From Fodinibacter sp963747405 (GTDB taxonomy: Bacteria; Actinomycetota; Actinomycetes; Actinomycetales; Dermatophilaceae), in the NCBI GenBank assembly GCA_963747405.1, contig CAVVFG010000012.1, forward strand, positions 62,001-126,000: a DNA stretch of 64,000 nucleotides, in the 5' to 3' direction. Of this stretch, positions 61,403 through 64,000 are shown one piece after another; positions within the stretch are counted from its first letter, which is position 1; every line of letters begins with the position of its first letter. Both the position numbers and the translations under genes were made by a program. The notes below the pieces were generated by a model. The model did not search any database and was not told where the DNA came from. It was given only the letters and a program-made list of their open reading frames with translations.

Positions 61403-62983
61403 ATGAGGCCCTTCGACCCTCGGCTGCTCAGAACGGCACCGGCTGCACGCCGGCCGGTCGCCGTCCTGGCGGTCGTGGGCGTGCTGCAGGGGGTGGCCAC
61501 CATCGGCCTGGCCATCGCGATCGCCGCGCTCATCGTGGCGGTCGTCGACGGCACCTCGCTGCGCGCGCCCGCCCTGTGGCTCGCGGGCCTGTTCGCCGTG
61601 CGCGCCGTGCTGGCCTGGACCTCCGAGCGGGTCGCCGCCTGGGTGGGGGTCGAGGTCACCGTGGCCCTGCGCGGCCGGCTCCTGGAGCGATGGCTCGCCG
61701 CCCCCGCGGAGCGCCGCCCCGCCCCCGACAGGGCAGTCACCTTGGCGGCCCAGGGCGCCGCCTCGGTCGAGCCGTATGCCGCCCGCTTCCTCCCGGCGCT
61801 CGTCGCCGGCGCCTTCGTGCCCGTGCTGGCGCTCGCCACGCTGTTCCGGGTCGACTGGGTCAGCGGCCTGATCGTGCTGCTCACCCTGCCCTTGCTCCCG
61901 TTCTTCGCGACGCTGATCGGGCGCGCGACCCAGGCCCAGACCGAGAAGCAGTGGTCGTCGCTCGCGGCGCTGTCCGGCCACTTCCTCGACGTCATGCGCG
62001 GCCTGCCCACGCTCGTCGGCTACCAGCGCGCCGAACGCCAGGTGCAGGTGATCGGTGAGGTGAGCCAGCGCCACCGGGCCGCCACCATGAGCACCCTGCG
62101 CATCGCCTTCATGTCGTCGGCCGCGCTCGAGCTGCTCGCGTCGATCTCCGTCGCGATCGTGGCCGTCACCGTCGGCGTGCGACTCACCCACGGGTCGATG
62201 ACCCTGCAGGCCGGCCTGCTCGCCATCCTGGTCGCCCCCGAGGCCTACTGGCCGATCCGCCGGATCGGCGCCGAGTTCCACGCGGCCGCCGACGGCGCCG
62301 AGGCGATCGACGGCATCCTCGCCGAGCTCGACGGCGAGACGGCTCCGGTCGCCGAGGGCGGCACGGAGATCGGGGTGCTGCTGAGCGACGTCGCGTACAC
62401 CTACCCGCAGGTGTCGACCCCGGTGCTCACCGGCGTCCACCTGGATGCCGGCCCTGGCCTGACCGCCATCACCGGGCCGTCAGGGGTCGGCAAGTCCACC
62501 CTCCTCGAGCTCGCGGCCGGTCTGCGCACGCCCACTGCCGGTACCGTGCGCGCCGGCCGCGCCCACCTCGTCACCCAGCGCCCCTTCCTCCCGGCCGGCA
62601 CCCTGCGAGACGCGCTCGTGCTCGGCAACGGCGCCGACGACCAGGCCGTCTGGGACGCCCTGCGCCTCGTCGGCCTCGAAGGCTTCGTGGCCGGCCTGCC
62701 GCTGGCGCTCGCGACCCCGCTCGGCGACGACGGCTTCGGGCTGTCGGCCGGCCAGCGTGCCCGCGTCGCCCTGGCCCGGGCCACCCTGTCGACCGCCCCG
62801 GTGCTGCTCGTCGACGAACCGACCGCGCACCTCGACACCGCCGCCGCCGACCTCGTGCACGGGGTGCTCGCCGAGCTGGCCGAACGGCGCACGGTCGTCG
62901 TGGTGACCCACCGGCCCGAGCTCGTCATCATGGCCGACCAACACGTCGAGCTGACCCGCGAGGGTGCGGAGGTCGTCGGATGA
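61403..62983 (+). CDS. cydD: ABC exporter subunit CydD (thiol exporter for bd oxidase assembly)
   Basis: 526 residues: six-helix exporter domain (about 1-310), then an ATPase with Walker A GPSGVGKST near residue 358, signature LSAGQRAR and Walker B VLLVDEPTAHLD. CydDC exports glutathione or cysteine, or supplies haem, for bd oxidase assembly. It overlaps cydC by ATGA. Confidence 0.92.
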   Translation: MRPFDPRLLRTAPAARRPVAVLAVVGVLQGVATIGLAIAIAALIVAVVDGTSLRAPALWLAGLFAVRAVLAWTSERVAAWVGVEVTVALRGRLLERWLAAPAERRPAPDRAVTLAAQGAASVEPYAARFLPALVAGAFVPVLALATLFRVDWVSGLIVLLTLPLLPFFATLIGRATQAQTEKQWSSLAALSGHFLDVMRGLPTLVGYQRAERQVQVIGEVSQRHRAATMSTLRIAFMSSAALELLASISVAIVAVTVGVRLTHGSMTLQAGLLAILVAPEAYWPIRRIGAEFHAAADGAEAIDGILAELDGETAPVAEGGTEIGVLLSDVAYTYPQVSTPVLTGVHLDAGPGLTAITGPSGVGKSTLLELAAGLRTPTAGTVRAGRAHLVTQRPFLPAGTLRDALVLGNGADDQAVWDALRLVGLEGFVAGLPLALATPLGDDGFGLSAGQRARVALARATLSTAPVLLVDEPTAHLDTAAADLVHGVLAELAERRTVVVVTHRPELVIMADQHVELTREGAEVVG

Positions 62984-64000
62984 GCACCCACACCGCCCGG
63001 GCCGGCCTGCTGCGCCCCACCCGCCGCACGATCATCGGTGCGCTGCTCGGTGGCGCGGCCACGGCATCCGGCATCGCGCTCACCGCCACCTCCGGCTGGC
63101 TGATCGTGCGGGCGAGCGAGGAGCCGATCATCCTCACCCTGATGGTGGCCATCGTCGCCGTGCGCACCTTCGGCATCGCGCGCCCGTTCTTCCGCTACCT
63201 CGAGCGCCTGGTGTCGCACGACGCCGCGCTCGACGACCTCGCGGTGCGGCGCACCTCGGTGTATGCGGCACTCATCCCCCTCACGCCAGCCCGGCTCGGG
63301 CGCCGCTCGCGCTCGCGCGTGCTCACCGGGGTGGTCGACGACCTCACCGACGTCGTGGAGGCACAAGTGAGGGTGACCGTGCCGCTGCTCTCGAGCGCCC
63401 TTGCGGCGCTGGTCGCGGTGGCGCTGACCGCGTGGTTCTCCCCGGCGATCGGGCTGGTGCTCGCCGGCCTGATGGTCGCGGTGGCCGGCACCTGCTGGCT
63501 GGCCTGGGTGCTCGAGTCGCACTCGCGCGACGAGCTGCTCGAGTCGCGCGCCGAGGTGCTGCGGATCAGCGACCTGGTGGCCCGCCAGGCCGCCGAGCTG
63601 CAGGCCATCGGTGCCACCGGCACCGCCGCCCGCTGGCTCGACGACGCACACGACACCCTGCGGCGGGCGGTACGGCGGCAGAGCCGGGGACGCGCCCTCG
63701 TGGCGGCCGCGCTGCTCGTGGCCACCGCGGTGGCGACCCTGCTCGCGGCCCTGCTCGTCGACCCCGCCGTCACCGGTCGGCCGGTCGCGGCCCTGCTGGT
63801 CGTCGTGCCGGTCGCCGTGGGCGACGCCCTGGCGCCGCTGGTCGACACCATGCGCTACCTCGCCCGCGCACAGGGCAGCGCGGTACGGCTCGAGGCCCTG
63901 CTCGACCAGGCGCCGGCGGTCACCGACAGTGCGGCGGCCGTGGCCGACGACATCCACTCCTCGGGCCGGCGGGTCGACCTCGACGGCGTCGCCGCCACGT
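62980..64000 (+). CDS. cydC: ABC exporter subunit CydC, cut by the window end
   Basis: Starts at ATG 62980 overlapping the cydD stop and remains open to the last base (about 340 codons seen). Membrane helices are visible (GGAATASGIALTATSGWLIVRAS; LMVAIVAVRTFGIARPFFRYLERLVSHDAAL, the CydC pattern). The ATPase domain lies beyond the window. Confidence 0.9.
   Translation, partial: MSTHTARAGLLRPTRRTIIGALLGGAATASGIALTATSGWLIVRASEEPIILTLMVAIVAVRTFGIARPFFRYLERLVSHDAALDDLAVRRTSVYAALIPLTPARLGRRSRSRVLTGVVDDLTDVVEAQVRVTVPLLSSALAALVAVALTAWFSPAIGLVLAGLMVAVAGTCWLAWVLESHSRDELLESRAEVLRISDLVARQAAELQAIGATGTAARWLDDAHDTLRRAVRRQSRGRALVAAALLVATAVATLLAALLVDPAVTGRPVAALLVVVPVAVGDALAPLVDTMRYLARAQGSAVRLEALLDQAPAVTDSAAAVADDIHSSGRRVDLDGVAAT

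Overview
The window is very GC-rich (about 70% or more), has GTG starts, ATGA/GTGA start-stop overlaps and many -10 boxes placed exactly at leaderless distance from start codons. Gene content (split DasR-type N-acetylglucosamine PTS, bifunctional-type dCTP deaminase, ECF42 sigma factor with a DGPF/YCII partner, FadE5-like acyl-CoA dehydrogenase, cydABDC) points to a chromosomal segment of an actinobacterium, probably near the Intrasporangiaceae/Dermatophilaceae. Most of it is housekeeping DNA. No phage, transposase, integrase or CRISPR array was seen.

Positions 1-11224 are the unusual part. Two paralogous copies of a four-gene cassette lie in tandem: a cytoplasmic subtilisin-like (S8) protease with a glycine-rich tandem-repeat linker, an ECF-type sigma factor, a small protein of about 165 residues (helical N-terminal part, beta-rich C-terminal part), and a TPR-CHAT caspase-like protease. 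In both copies the genes overlap as TGATG or ATGA/GTGA, and both CHAT genes lack an ATG/GTG/TTG start. Instead each has a Shine-Dalgarno sequence and an ATC codon exactly 8 nt after the preceding stop. The second cassette is bounded by an imperfect 42-bp direct repeat corresponding to the 3' end of cysE. I infer a self-contained stress or conflict module combining a sigma factor with two proteases; its function is not known from the sequence.

11217-14521 holds cysK-cysE and an ECF42 sigma/YCII pair. 14777-17999 is a membrane FadF/EtfD-like Fe-S oxidoreductase whose repeat-rich C-terminal tail carries a 1-nt frameshift. 18307-21867 is an Opu-type compatible-solute ABC importer on the minus strand. 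22060-28515 holds an MFS exporter, a hydrolase, dcd, tRNA-Gly(CCC) and several membrane proteins. 28701-36536 holds an acyl-CoA dehydrogenase, a GlcD-like oxidase, a nitrilase-family amidase, a CopD-CtaG fusion, a mycothiol-dependent-type protein and an SRPBCC protein. 36634-38891 is a MarR-MFS pair. 38967-42933 is an N-acetylglucosamine locus (EIIA, EIIB, DasR-like regulator, EIIC, NagA) with a dre-like operator. 42981-50936 holds an MFS protein, a glutaryl-CoA-dehydrogenase-like enzyme, and a branched-chain 2-oxoacid dehydrogenase operon (E1 alpha, E1 beta, E2) ending in an uncharacterised gene. 51061-58746 holds a GH13 enzyme, a GMC oxidoreductase, hisC, a small membrane protein, galE and an AraC/VOC pair. 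58874-64000 is cydA-cydB-cydD-cydC, with cydC cut by the window end.

Three sequence-scale signals cross gene boundaries. A 26-bp palindrome-containing element recurs inside two unrelated coding sequences in opposite orientations. The heptamer GGATGCC/GGCATCC is several-fold over-represented. Leaderless promoters recur before many genes.
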